NCBI GenBank assembly: GCA_023379935.1
Contig: JAMCPD010000001.1
Coordinates: 1-64,000, forward strand
Direction: 5' to 3'
DNA from: Actinomycetota bacterium
Lineage (GTDB): Bacteria > Actinomycetota > Acidimicrobiia > Acidimicrobiales > JAMCPD01
Length of the DNA stretch: 64,000 nucleotides
The position numbers were made by a program, and so were the translations under genes. Positions 55,075 through 64,000 of this stretch are shown piece by piece; position 1 is the stretch's first letter, and the number at the start of each line of letters is the position of its first letter. The notes beneath the pieces were generated by a model. That model did no database searches and was not told the origin of the DNA. It saw only the letters and a list, made by a program, of their open reading frames with translations.

Positions 55075-55893
55075 TTAATTTTCCTTCCAGCTTGGCGAAC
55101 GCTTTTCGAAAAACGCTTGGATCCCTTCAGCAACTTCTGAACTTGCGGATGCAATTGTCAACAAACTCTGTAAATAGCTAAGAGCATGGTCTGTTGTCAT
55201 ATCCAAGGCCCGGTAAAAAGAGGTCTTCCCCATACTCATTGCGGCAGGCGGCTTTGAAGCCAGAACGGCACAGAGGCCATCCACAGCGCTGTCGAGTTGT
55301 TCATCGGCAACTACATTGTTCACAAAGCCTAGATCAAATCCCTCGTTAGCATTCAGCCTTGCCGATGTCATCATCAACTCCAAGGCTTTCTTGGGAGACA
55401 TTGAACGTAAAATCGGAACCGTAATCACATACGGCCATAAACCAACATCTAACTCAGGAGTACCAAAAACCGCCGTTTGGGAGGCAACAACGAAATCGCA
55501 TGAAAGTGCTAACCCGAATCCGCCGGCCAAAGCGTAACCGCGAACCTTGGCAACGGTAGGTTTCCCGAGGCCCCATAGATCGTTGAACAACGCAACCACC
55601 TCAGCTCGTGGATCATGAAGAGAATCGACATCTGGACCACCAAACATCTTCCCCAAATCAGCTCCGGCACAAAATGCCTTGTCCCCGGCACCGGTCAAAA
55701 CAACAACCCTTATGTCTTGTTGCGCTTTACAGCGAGCCAACAACTGTCGTAATTCAGCTATAACACCAAGAGAAAGGGAGTTGCGAACATTCGGTCTGTT
55801 GATAGTTAAAAAAGCCACCTTAGACTTTTGTTCAAATAAAACTATATCCCCAGTAGATTCTGTATTCCCTGGATCTTTCAGATCTTGCGCCAT
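55075..55893 (-). CDS. Enoyl-CoA hydratase/isomerase family protein
   Basis: A 272-residue crotonase-fold protein. The oxyanion-hole strands are AFCAGADLGKMFGG and GYALAGGFGLALSCDFVVAS, and a glutamate in TPELDVGLWP sits at the usual catalytic position. It may hydrate enoyl-CoA in fatty-acid or branched-chain degradation; the substrate is not evident. It lies two bases after the rpoC stop and has an AAGGTG site. Confidence 0.88.
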   Translation of the reverse strand: MAQDLKDPGNTESTGDIVLFEQKSKVAFLTINRPNVRNSLSLGVIAELRQLLARCKAQQDIRVVVLTGAGDKAFCAGADLGKMFGGPDVDSLHDPRAEVVALFNDLWGLGKPTVAKVRGYALAGGFGLALSCDFVVASQTAVFGTPELDVGLWPYVITVPILRSMSPKKALELMMTSARLNANEGFDLGFVNNVVADEQLDSAVDGLCAVLASKPPAAMSMGKTSFYRALDMTTDHALSYLQSLLTIASASSEVAEGIQAFFEKRSPSWKEN

Positions 55894-55895
55894 GC

Positions 55896-58800
55896 CTATG
55901 ATGCACCTTCTTGATCGCTATCATTATCCAAATCATGGGCCCCGGCGGTATCCCGTCCTATATCTCTAAGCCAAGTAGCTAAATTCTCGCCTTGGTTGTT
56001 CTTACCCGGGCTGTTCTCACCTGCGGACTCTTCCCACTGCTGATTCCCCAACAGTCCATCTTCACTCGACTCATCCCACTGCGATGACCAATAGTCCAAG
56101 CGTTGTGGATGTTGATTTGCTATGTGAAGTGACTTATACGCGAAAGCTCCTGTGCCGGCAGGTATAAGCTTTCCTATGATGATGTTTTCCTTTAGCCCCA
56201 AAAGCTTGTCAGAAGAGCCTTCAATAGCGGCTTCTGTAAGTACTCTCGTAGTTTCCTGGAAAGAAGCTGCAGACAGCCATGAATCGGTGGCAAGCGATGC
56301 CTTTGTAATACCCATAAGCTCGGCTCGCGCCTCAGCAGGTTTTGTTTTGTTTTTAACCAGTTCTCGATTTACCCGTATATACTTTGGCATATCGACTTTC
56401 TCACCGGGAAGGAACCCAGAATCGCCCGGTTCGGTTACTACAATACGACGTAACATCTGCCGGGCTATCAATTCTATATGCTTGTCGTGGATTGATACTC
56501 CTTGCTCACGATACACTTTTTGCACCTCATCAACTATGTACTGCTGCGCGGCTCTGATACCTTTTGTCAAAAGTAACTCTTTCGGGTCTCTTGGTCCTTC
56601 CACCAAAGGATCCCCAACTTCAACTACATCTCCATCTTTGACCTCTAAACGAACTCTGGGAGGAAGCGTATAAGTATCCTCATTTCCCTTTGAATCTCTA
56701 ATCGTAACCGATACTTCTGCAGAGTTGGCATTGGAAACAGTAACCGAACCGGCAGTTCTGGCCAGCACGGAAGCACCCTTTGGGCGGCGCGCCTCGAAAA
56801 GTTCAACCACTCTTGGAAGTCCGTGAGTTATATCTGCACCTATAATTCCTCCGGTGTGGAAAGTTCTCATAGTCAACTGAGTTCCTGGCTCGCCTATGGA
56901 TTGTGCAGCTATAACCCCGACTGCTTCGCCTAATTCAACCAAAAACCCGTTAGCTAACGACTGTCCGTAGCAGGTAGCGCAAACCCCTTGAACAGATTCA
57001 CAGGTTAGAACAGATCTTACTTTAACTCTGTCAATAGTTGGATCATCACGCAGCTGGAGCATTAGCTCGTTATCAATTATACGTCCCTGCGCAAATTTCT
57101 TACCCGATGACTTTGACGACCTTGTGCGTGACATGACAAGATCTTGGGCCAGTACTCTGCCGAAAAGGCGGGTTTCTACATAATAGCGGTGTCCGGGTTC
57201 GTCGGGGAGTATATTTTCCAGCCATATGCCTCTTGTCGTTCCGCAATCAACTTCGCGTATAATAAGCTCTTGTGCCACATCCACTAAACGCCGGGTCAAA
57301 TAACCTGAATCAGCCGTACGCAATGCAGTATCAGCCAGCCCCTTACGAGCACCGTGGGTAGAGATAAAATACTCCAACACCGTCAAACCTTCCCTGAAAG
57401 AAGACTTGATCGGACGGGAAATCATCTCTCCGCGAGGGTTAGAAACCAATCCTTTCATACCTGCTATTTGGCGTATTTGCTGGGTATTCCCCCGGGCACC
57501 GGAATCAACAACCATGTCAAGAGGGTTGAAAGCCATGGTCGATAAGGTTTTTTCCATCGCATGGCCTATCTCCGAATTAGCTGAAGTCCATATTTCCACC
57601 TCCTTTTGTCGACGCTCATCATCTGTAATAACTCCCCGTTTGAACTGTGCCTCCGCCTTCTCCGCCTCTCTTTCGTAACGTTCCAATATCGCCACCTTTT
57701 CCGGGGGAATTTTAACATCATCAACAGATATAGTTAACCCTGATTGTGATGCATAACGGAATCCTACATTTTTGATCCTATCCAAAGTGGCAACAACTTC
57801 AGCTTTTGGATAGCGCTCTGATATCTCCTCCACAATAGACGATATCGTTATATAACGACGTCCGATTATATCGTTTACAAACCTAAAGCCTTGGGGGAGA
57901 GTCTTGTTGAAGATAATTCTTCCAACCGTAGTTTCAATCTCATCGGTATCAATAATAAAACCTTCAGCGGAAATATTCGGACCTTGAACTGATTTTACAC
58001 CGTTGCTTGATTGATCACCCGACTCCGTGTTGGAAATGTCGTAAAGATGATCAGCCTTGGCAAAGCGCAGTTTTATCTTTGTATGCAGTTTTATCACACC
58101 GGCATCATAAGCTCTCATAGCCTGCCATGAATACCTGAACACACTGCCTTCACCGGGCAGATTATCCTCCATTATTGTAAGATAATAAAAACCAAACACC
58201 ATATCTTGGGTCGGGATGGTAATGGGACGCCCCGTTGCCGGTGACAAAATATTATTGGCGGAAAGCATGAGCACCCTGGCCTCGGCTTGGGCTTCTGCCG
58301 ACAATGGGAGATGAACTGCCATTTGATCACCATCAAAATCCGCATTGAAGGCTGCACAAACCAGAGGATGTATCTGAATGGCTTTACCCCCAACCAACAC
58401 CGGTTCAAAAGCCTGTATCCCTAATCTATGCAGAGTAGGGGCTCTATTTAACAGTACTGGATGCTCTTTTATAACCTCTTCCAACACATCCCAAACCTGT
58501 GCATAACGCCGCTCCACCATCCGCTTGGCTGACTTTATATTCATGGCATACCCCTTTGAAACAAGTCCCTTCATGACAAATGGCTTGAAAAGCTCCAGTG
58601 CCATGATCTTAGGCAAACCGCACTGGTGGAGTTTTAAAGTGGGCCCGACAACTATGACAGAACGGGCGGAATAATCAACCCGTTTGCCTAAGAGATTCTG
58701 CCTAAAGCGGCCCTGCTTCCCCTTTAGCATGTCGGATAAGCTTTTCAACGGACGCCCGCCGGGTCCGACAACAGGCCGCCCCCTGCGCCCGTTATCGAAT

Positions 58801-59984
58801 AATGCATCAGCCGCTTCTTGCAACATACGTTTTTCGTTGTGGATAATAATTTCAGGTGCACCTAAATCCAACAACCGCTTAAGTCTGTTATTACGGTTGA
58901 TTACACGCCGATATAGATCGTTCAAATCAGAGGTTGCAAACCGGCCGCCGTCCAGTTGCACCATCGGTCGCAAATCAGGAGGAAGCACCGGTATGACCTC
59001 CAGTAACATAGCCCTGGGATCATTTATTAAGTTGCCGTTTTCATCTTTGGCATTAAAAGCAGATATTATCTTTAATCTTTTTATAGCTTTTTCACGACGT
59101 TGAGAAGATACTGAACGGTTATCTATAATTTCACGTAGATTCTTTTCCTCCAGATCGAAATCTGTGCTTTCTATCAGCTTAAGGACAGCTTCCGCGCCCA
59201 TTCCGCCTTCAAAGTAAGCTCCCCAACGAACAGTAAGCTCTCTCCATAAAAGCTCATCTTCGATAACCTTTCGCGGATAAAGGTTACCAAGCAGATCGAA
59301 TGCCTCTCTAGCCAGTGCTATCTCCTCTTTGGCCTGTTCTTTTATGGCTTCAATGTCACGTTCAACCAGGTGTCGGCGATTCTTTATCTCAGCCTCTTTG
59401 GCACCTTGTTTCTCCAACTCGGCTATTTCCGCCTCCGACACCTCCAATCTGGCATTGATATCATCATCACGAGTTTGCTCTATAATCTTGATCTCTTCGT
59501 TTAAATCATTTTCCAAGGCGGGCAACTCTAAAGCTAAGTTTTCACTTACCGAGGTGACCATATAAGCGGCGAAATAAACCACCTTTTCGAGTTGTTTGGT
59601 TTTGAGTTCCTCTTTTGTATCAGTACCCATAAGCAGATAAGCAAGCCATGACCTGGTCCCTTTCAAGTACCATATATGCACTACTGGAGCAGCCAGTTCT
59701 ATGTGACCTATACGTTCTCTTCGTACCTTCGACCGTGTAACCTCAACACCACAGCGTTCACAAATAATACCTTTGAACCTTACCTTCTTGTACTTACCGC
59801 AATAGCATTCCCAGTCCTTTGTGGGACCAAATATCTTTTCACAGAACAGGGCATCCTTTTCGGGACGCAAGGTACGATAGTTGATAGTTTCAGGTTTTTT
59901 AACCTCACCGTTAGACCACTTGCGAATTGAGTCAGCGGTAGCCAAACCGACCTTCAACTGCTCAAAATCGTTTATATCAAACAT
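55896..59984 (-). CDS. rpoC: RNA polymerase beta' subunit
   Basis: A 1362-residue beta' subunit. N-terminal zinc cysteines ([20 protein letters not shown]), the catalytic [12 protein letters not shown] near residue 550 and a second Zn site ([13 protein letters not shown]) are intact. The C-terminal tail is acidic. The ATG overlaps the rpoB stop by 8 bp with GGAGG upstream. Confidence 0.98.
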   Translation of the reverse strand: MFDINDFEQLKVGLATADSIRKWSNGEVKKPETINYRTLRPEKDALFCEKIFGPTKDWECYCGKYKKVRFKGIICERCGVEVTRSKVRRERIGHIELAAPVVHIWYLKGTRSWLAYLLMGTDTKEELKTKQLEKVVYFAAYMVTSVSENLALELPALENDLNEEIKIIEQTRDDDINARLEVSEAEIAELEKQGAKEAEIKNRRHLVERDIEAIKEQAKEEIALAREAFDLLGNLYPRKVIEDELLWRELTVRWGAYFEGGMGAEAVLKLIESTDFDLEEKNLREIIDNRSVSSQRREKAIKRLKIISAFNAKDENGNLINDPRAMLLEVIPVLPPDLRPMVQLDGGRFATSDLNDLYRRVINRNNRLKRLLDLGAPEIIIHNEKRMLQEAADALFDNGRRGRPVVGPGGRPLKSLSDMLKGKQGRFRQNLLGKRVDYSARSVIVVGPTLKLHQCGLPKIMALELFKPFVMKGLVSKGYAMNIKSAKRMVERRYAQVWDVLEEVIKEHPVLLNRAPTLHRLGIQAFEPVLVGGKAIQIHPLVCAAFNADFDGDQMAVHLPLSAEAQAEARVLMLSANNILSPATGRPITIPTQDMVFGFYYLTIMEDNLPGEGSVFRYSWQAMRAYDAGVIKLHTKIKLRFAKADHLYDISNTESGDQSSNGVKSVQGPNISAEGFIIDTDEIETTVGRIIFNKTLPQGFRFVNDIIGRRYITISSIVEEISERYPKAEVVATLDRIKNVGFRYASQSGLTISVDDVKIPPEKVAILERYEREAEKAEAQFKRGVITDDERRQKEVEIWTSANSEIGHAMEKTLSTMAFNPLDMVVDSGARGNTQQIRQIAGMKGLVSNPRGEMISRPIKSSFREGLTVLEYFISTHGARKGLADTALRTADSGYLTRRLVDVAQELIIREVDCGTTRGIWLENILPDEPGHRYYVETRLFGRVLAQDLVMSRTRSSKSSGKKFAQGRIIDNELMLQLRDDPTIDRVKVRSVLTCESVQGVCATCYGQSLANGFLVELGEAVGVIAAQSIGEPGTQLTMRTFHTGGIIGADITHGLPRVVELFEARRPKGASVLARTAGSVTVSNANSAEVSVTIRDSKGNEDTYTLPPRVRLEVKDGDVVEVGDPLVEGPRDPKELLLTKGIRAAQQYIVDEVQKVYREQGVSIHDKHIELIARQMLRRIVVTEPGDSGFLPGEKVDMPKYIRVNRELVKNKTKPAEARAELMGITKASLATDSWLSAASFQETTRVLTEAAIEGSSDKLLGLKENIIIGKLIPAGTGAFAYKSLHIANQHPQRLDYWSSQWDESSEDGLLGNQQWEESAGENSPGKNNQGENLATWLRDIGRDTAGAHDLDNDSDQEGAS

Positions 59985-62900
59985 TCCAGGAACCTCCTTG
60001 AGTTATCCAACGCCTGTCTTCCTCATCTGAACCTCTTTCAGGACGACTTATATCTATTCCAAGATCATGGGTAGTCTTATATACTTCATCATCAAACTCC
60101 CTCATCTCTATCTCCTCACCGCTGTTTGACAATACCTCAACATTTAAACAAAGAGCCTGCATCTCTTTGATGAGAACCTTGAAACTCTCTGGAATACCGG
60201 GTTCGGGTATATTGTGACCCTTTACGATTGCCTCGTAAACCTTAACCCGTCCCAAAATATCATCAGATTTAACGGTAAGCAACTCTTGGAGACAGTAGGC
60301 GGCACCATAAGCTTCCAATGCCCATACCTCCATCTCACCAAAACGCTGACCGCCGAACTGAGCCTTACCACCCAATGGTTGTTGAGTGATCATAGAATAA
60401 GGGCCCGTTGAACGGGCATGTATTTTATCATCCACCATATGGGCAAGCTTCATTATATATATATACCCGACACTAATTAAGTTGTCATAGGGCTCCCCCG
60501 TACGGCCATTGTAAAGTTTTGCTTTACCCGACGGAGTAATTATGCGCTCCCCCCCATTTACCTCACCGGCAAAATCGGGATTCAACTTCTGAAAGATATT
60601 CTTTATAGTATCATGCTTGCCCGCTTTGTCTTCCTCATCCCAATGGGCACCGTCAAATACCGGAGTGTTCACCCATACCGCAGGAGAAAGGTAAGGGGCT
60701 GTCTTGCCAACCGCACCATTCATTGAGCCAAAGTTGCCATCCCATCCCCACTTGGCAGCATAACCAAGGTGGGACTCCAATACCTGCCCTACATTCATTC
60801 TGCTGGGAACCCCAAGGGGATTTAGAATAATATCAACCGGAGTGCCGTCAACAAGATAAGGCATGTCTTCTATGGGAAGTATCTTGGATATAACTCCCTT
60901 GTTCCCATGCCTTCCTGCCAACTTGTCGCCTTCGGAAATTTTACGCTTTTGAGCTACGTATACGCGAACCAACTCATTGACACCAGGGGAAAGTTCATTT
61001 TCATTTTCCCGAGAAAACACCTTAACACCTATAACTACACCACCTTCACCGTGGGGAACTTTTAAACTGGTATCGCGCACTTCACGCGCTTTTTCCCCAA
61101 ATATAGCTCTCAAAAGACGTTCTTCGGGCGTTTGCTCGGTTTCTCCCTTTGGAGTTACCTTACCCACCAGTACGTCGCCGGGCGATACCTCAGCTCCTAT
61201 CCTTATTATTCCCCTTTCGTCCAAGTTGGCAAGTACTTCTTCGGGAACATTGGGTATATCGCGAGTTATCTCTTCCGAACCAAGTTTGGTATCTCTTGCA
61301 TCAATTTGATACTCCTCTATGTGAATAGAGGTTAGAGTATCATCACGTACCAGACGTTCTGATATTATAATGGCGTCTTCGAAGTTATAACCTTCCCACG
61401 TCATGAAAGCGACTAACAAGTTCTTACCAAGTGCCAACTCACCGGTATCGATACCGGGACCGTCAGCTAATATAGTATCTTTGGTAACCGTTTGCCCCTG
61501 AGTTACTATGGCTTTCTGATTTATACAGGTGTTTTGATTGGAACGGGAAAACTTAACAAGCGGGTAAGTTTTTGTTCCGAGAAGACTACCAAAAGAGTCT
61601 TTATCGGTGCGGTTGTAAGCAACCGTAATATGATCTGCCGCAACCTCTATTACCTCTCCGGTGCCTTCAGCTATAATCAACTCCCCACCATCACGGGCTA
61701 TGCGTGACTCTATACCGGTGCCGACAAAGGGCGCTTCGGGTATCATCAACGGAACTGCTTGTTTTTGCATATTCGCACCCATAAGTGCCCTGTTGGCATC
61801 ATCGTGCTCAACAAAGGGGATTAAAGAGGTGGAAATAGAGAATATTTGTTTAGGAGAAACGTCCATCAGATCAACTTCTTCAGGAGATACATAATCAATT
61901 TCAGAAGTAGAGCCATAAGCTATGGCGCTGGTACCAACTTGAATTTCAGCACCCTTTGGGCCTCTTCGCACCAACACCTTGTCGGAACGAAAATGCCCAC
62001 TCTTATCCAGATCAGCATTGGCCTGTGCGATAACGTACTCTTCCTCCTCATCAGCAGCAAGATATACCACTTCATCACTGACAACTCCGTTCTTTACCTT
62101 ACGATACGGAGTTTCGATAAACCCATACTCGTTAATCTTTGCATATGTGGCTAAAGCACCAATAAGACCTATGTTCGGACCTTCGGGCGTTTCTATCGGA
62201 CACATCCGTCCATAGTGTGAGCTGTGTACGTCACGCACCTCAAATCCCGCTCTTTCCCTGGTAAGTCCGCCCGGACCAAGCGCGGAGAGCCTACGTTTGT
62301 GAGTGAGGGCGGAGAGGGGGTTGTTCTGATCCAAGAACTGACTTAATTGGCTGGTACCAAAAAACTCTCTGATGCAAGCAACCACAGGACGTATGTTGAT
62401 CAAAGATTGAGGAGTAATAGCCTCAGTATCTTGAGTAGTCATTCTCTCCCTGACAACACGCTCCATACGTGAAAGTCCCACCCTTAGTTGATTGTAAATT
62501 AGCTCGCCTACCGGCCTAATACGCCTGTTGGCAAAATGATCCTGGTCATCTAAGTGATAACCAGGTTCTCCATTTGCCAAATGAAGCATGTAGGTTGCGG
62601 TTGCCAGTATCTCGGCAAAACTCAATACAGTCTGATCTTCTTTTGGAAGCGCCAACTCCATGTCAAGCAGCTCCGAAGCTCGCTTTATCTCCGGACCGAG
62701 TTTGCGATTTAGCTTGTAACGGCCAACCTTGGTAAGATCGTAACGCTTGGGGTTGAAAAAAACATTTTCAAGATAGATCTTGGTCATTTCAGGATTGGGT
62801 GGCTCATTGGGTTTTACCCTTTTATAAACCTCCAGTAAGGCATCTTCCCTGGTAAGATTTTGTTCCTTTTCGCGCTTTGCCTGATCTGATAAAAACTTAA

Positions 62901-63567
62901 ATGCCTTGGGCAGTTTGGAAAACAGAACATCATCGTCACACCCTAGGGCTTTGAAAAAAACAAGCAGAGAAAGTCGTCTTTTGCGGGCCAAGCGCGCACC
63001 TATACTGACTTCTTTGCCCGGTTTTAACTCTACATCAAACTCCAGCCAATCTCCTCTGTATGGGTGTATGGTACCGGTCACGACTGTCTTAGCATCTTTT
63101 CCGGGTTGAAAGAGGATGCCGGGAGACCTCACAAGTTGGCTTACAACAACCCGCTCTGTCCCGTTGATGATAAAAGTACCCTTGTCAGTCATCAGGGGAA
63201 AATCTCCCATAAACACCACCTGCTCTTTAATCTCTCTGGTAGCTGAGTTCATAAACCGTGCTCTTACAAAGATCGGAGCTGCGTATGTGATGTCTTTCTC
63301 TTTACACTCTGTTACCGAAAATTTAGGTCCGGGGTGTAACTCGGGATCATTCGCATCGAATTCGAGCTCCAGACACAACTGACCGGTAAAGTCCTCAATA
63401 GGGCTTATCTCCGAAAAGGCTTGAGCCAAGTCCCTATCAAGAAATCGTTGGAAGGATTCACGTTGCACCGCCAAAAGATCACTCATTGGCAACACTTCAT
63501 CTAAATTGCCAAATGAGAAACGAGTGCGGGCATTACTAAGCTCCATAGAGGATGAAATTCTTGGCAA
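59977..63567 (-). CDS. rpoB: RNA polymerase beta subunit
   Basis: A 1196-residue beta subunit. The rifampicin region reads [19 protein letters not shown] followed by [19 protein letters not shown], with wild-type-like Asp, His and Ser at the main resistance positions, so it should be sensitive. The TTG start is preceded by GAAGGAG nine bases away. The upstream region holds tandem repeats. rpoB follows rplL, the standard order. Confidence 0.98.
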   Translation of the reverse strand: MPRISSSMELSNARTRFSFGNLDEVLPMSDLLAVQRESFQRFLDRDLAQAFSEISPIEDFTGQLCLELEFDANDPELHPGPKFSVTECKEKDITYAAPIFVRARFMNSATREIKEQVVFMGDFPLMTDKGTFIINGTERVVVSQLVRSPGILFQPGKDAKTVVTGTIHPYRGDWLEFDVELKPGKEVSIGARLARKRRLSLLVFFKALGCDDDVLFSKLPKAFKFLSDQAKREKEQNLTREDALLEVYKRVKPNEPPNPEMTKIYLENVFFNPKRYDLTKVGRYKLNRKLGPEIKRASELLDMELALPKEDQTVLSFAEILATATYMLHLANGEPGYHLDDQDHFANRRIRPVGELIYNQLRVGLSRMERVVRERMTTQDTEAITPQSLINIRPVVACIREFFGTSQLSQFLDQNNPLSALTHKRRLSALGPGGLTRERAGFEVRDVHSSHYGRMCPIETPEGPNIGLIGALATYAKINEYGFIETPYRKVKNGVVSDEVVYLAADEEEEYVIAQANADLDKSGHFRSDKVLVRRGPKGAEIQVGTSAIAYGSTSEIDYVSPEEVDLMDVSPKQIFSISTSLIPFVEHDDANRALMGANMQKQAVPLMIPEAPFVGTGIESRIARDGGELIIAEGTGEVIEVAADHITVAYNRTDKDSFGSLLGTKTYPLVKFSRSNQNTCINQKAIVTQGQTVTKDTILADGPGIDTGELALGKNLLVAFMTWEGYNFEDAIIISERLVRDDTLTSIHIEEYQIDARDTKLGSEEITRDIPNVPEEVLANLDERGIIRIGAEVSPGDVLVGKVTPKGETEQTPEERLLRAIFGEKAREVRDTSLKVPHGEGGVVIGVKVFSRENENELSPGVNELVRVYVAQKRKISEGDKLAGRHGNKGVISKILPIEDMPYLVDGTPVDIILNPLGVPSRMNVGQVLESHLGYAAKWGWDGNFGSMNGAVGKTAPYLSPAVWVNTPVFDGAHWDEEDKAGKHDTIKNIFQKLNPDFAGEVNGGERIITPSGKAKLYNGRTGEPYDNLISVGYIYIMKLAHMVDDKIHARSTGPYSMITQQPLGGKAQFGGQRFGEMEVWALEAYGAAYCLQELLTVKSDDILGRVKVYEAIVKGHNIPEPGIPESFKVLIKEMQALCLNVEVLSNSGEEIEMREFDDEVYKTTHDLGIDISRPERGSDEEDRRWITQGGSWNV

Positions 63568-63873
63568 ACTACTTAACTCCTTCGTAATAAAACGGTGACA
63601 GTAATAAAACGGTGACAGTAATAAAACAATGACAACTACCTATGTGTGAAGCTATCATGCGCAATGGCAAACTCACAGCCCATTATGACATATACTATTG
63701 TGACAGATCATAGTGGTATAACAGTGTATATTATGGCAGTAGCGCACGGTATGACAGCACAAAAGGACACTGGTAATTTAACGCTGGGATTTAACACGAC
63801 ACTTTAACAGTTTAGCAAGCATTATATACTAATGCAAAGCACAATCTCAGGAAAAACGCAAAAAACACAGTTT
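63568..63873. promoter_or_regulatory. Repeat-rich leader region of rpoB
   Basis: About 306 bases between rplL and rpoB with no gene. Next to rpoB are three 17-bp tandem repeats (63584-63634). Farther upstream, TATGACA-like heptamers start at 63684, 63699, 63717, 63732 and 63750, spaced 15, 18, 15 and 18 bases. The region is AT-rich and contains several TATAAT-like sequences on the minus strand, so an rpoBC promoter or attenuator is likely here. Confidence 0.5.
63584..63634 (-). repeat. 17-bp tandem repeat, three copies, upstream of rpoB
   Basis: GTAATAAAACGGTGACA at 63584-63600 and 63601-63617, then GTAATAAAACAATGACA at 63618-63634. It ends 17 bases before the rpoB start codon and would lie in the mRNA leader. 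Confidence 0.85.
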
Positions 63874-64000
63874 TTACGCGGACGGTTTAACCTCTACACT
63901 GGCCCCGGCTGCTTCAAGTTGTTCCTTGGCTTTCTGAGCATCTTTAGAGTTGGCTTTTTCCAGTACGGATTTCGGGGCCGCTTCAACCAGGTCCTTGGCT
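63874..64000 (-). CDS. rplL: Ribosomal protein L7/L12, C-terminal end (cut by window edge)
   Basis: The last 41 or so codons, ending at TAA 63874-63876, translate to AKDLVEAAPKSVLEKANSKD and a tail EQLEAAGASVEVKPSA. This is the C-terminal domain of L7/L12, which recruits translation factors. Its place just upstream of rpoB is standard. Confidence 0.93.
   Translation of the reverse strand, partial: AKDLVEAAPKSVLEKANSKDAQKAKEQLEAAGASVEVKPSA

Noticed and set aside
63845-63880. Intrinsic terminator after rplL
   Set aside because: AAAAAC/GTTTTT form a weak, AT-only stem of six pairs with an imperfect extension, so the evidence is too thin.

Overview
The window is 64 kb of bacterial chromosome, gene-dense, at moderate G+C (judged by eye, below typical high-GC Actinobacteria). 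Several genes point to the phylum Actinobacteriota: a DUF3107 protein next to smc, DUF2510 proteins, an FtsY with an N-terminal membrane anchor, an F420-type FrhB-like oxidoreductase, and a SufR-like regulator. A secreted S53 (sedolisin) peptidase would suit an acidic habitat, so an Acidimicrobiia-like acidophile is my best guess. That placement is inference, not something the sequence proves.

Layout. 1-0.6 kb: a ribbon-helix-helix-like protein and a truncated membrane protein. 1-8.7 kb: PIG-L deacetylase and thiC, a divergent FrhB-like gene, then icd-mdh-UDG and a divergent pyrF. 8.7-15.4 kb: a central-metabolism and one-carbon run on the minus strand: B12-domain mutase subunit, sucC, sucD, a fused purN-purH, folD, metF. 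15.5-19.2 kb: a 1250-residue secreted sedolisin with TIG domains and three C-terminal repeats. 19.5-28.3 kb: an accessory stretch with dprA, a 1.26-kb mobile element, a flavin-type oxidase fold protein, a phosphoribosyltransferase, a fused ABC exporter, a split DUF2510 gene, a kelch lipoprotein and a DUF2510 relic. 28.3-33.2 kb: a type III restriction-modification operon (mod-res) with two extra genes, one a small membrane protein. 33.3-43.2 kb: the conserved rplS/trmD/rimM/KH/rpsP/ffh/ftsY/smc/DUF3107 block, interrupted between trmD and rplS by an opposite-strand methyltransferase pair. 44.4-47.6 kb: dNTPase, SufR-like regulator, cysteine desulfurase. 47.5-64 kb: rplL end, rpoB, rpoC, enoyl-CoA hydratase, gmd and a complete System I cytochrome c maturation set ccmABCDEFGH, including a 33-codon ccmD, all on the minus strand.

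The two most interesting items are these. First, the segment 20565-21823 has perfect 14-bp terminal inverted repeats with GTAA tips and is flanked by an exact 8-bp duplication (AGTGAACC). It carries no transposase, only a two-gene nucleotidyltransferase-like module (DUF6036 type plus partner), so it looks like a non-autonomous transposon that moves a toxin-antitoxin or defence-like cassette. Second, the type III R-M operon ends in a membrane protein gene translationally coupled to res and a small repeat-containing protein, which suggests a restriction system with an added membrane effector.

Many genes start 6-8 nt after a -10-like hexamer and lack a Shine-Dalgarno sequence, suggesting frequent leaderless transcription. 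No rRNA, tRNA or CRISPR array was recognised.
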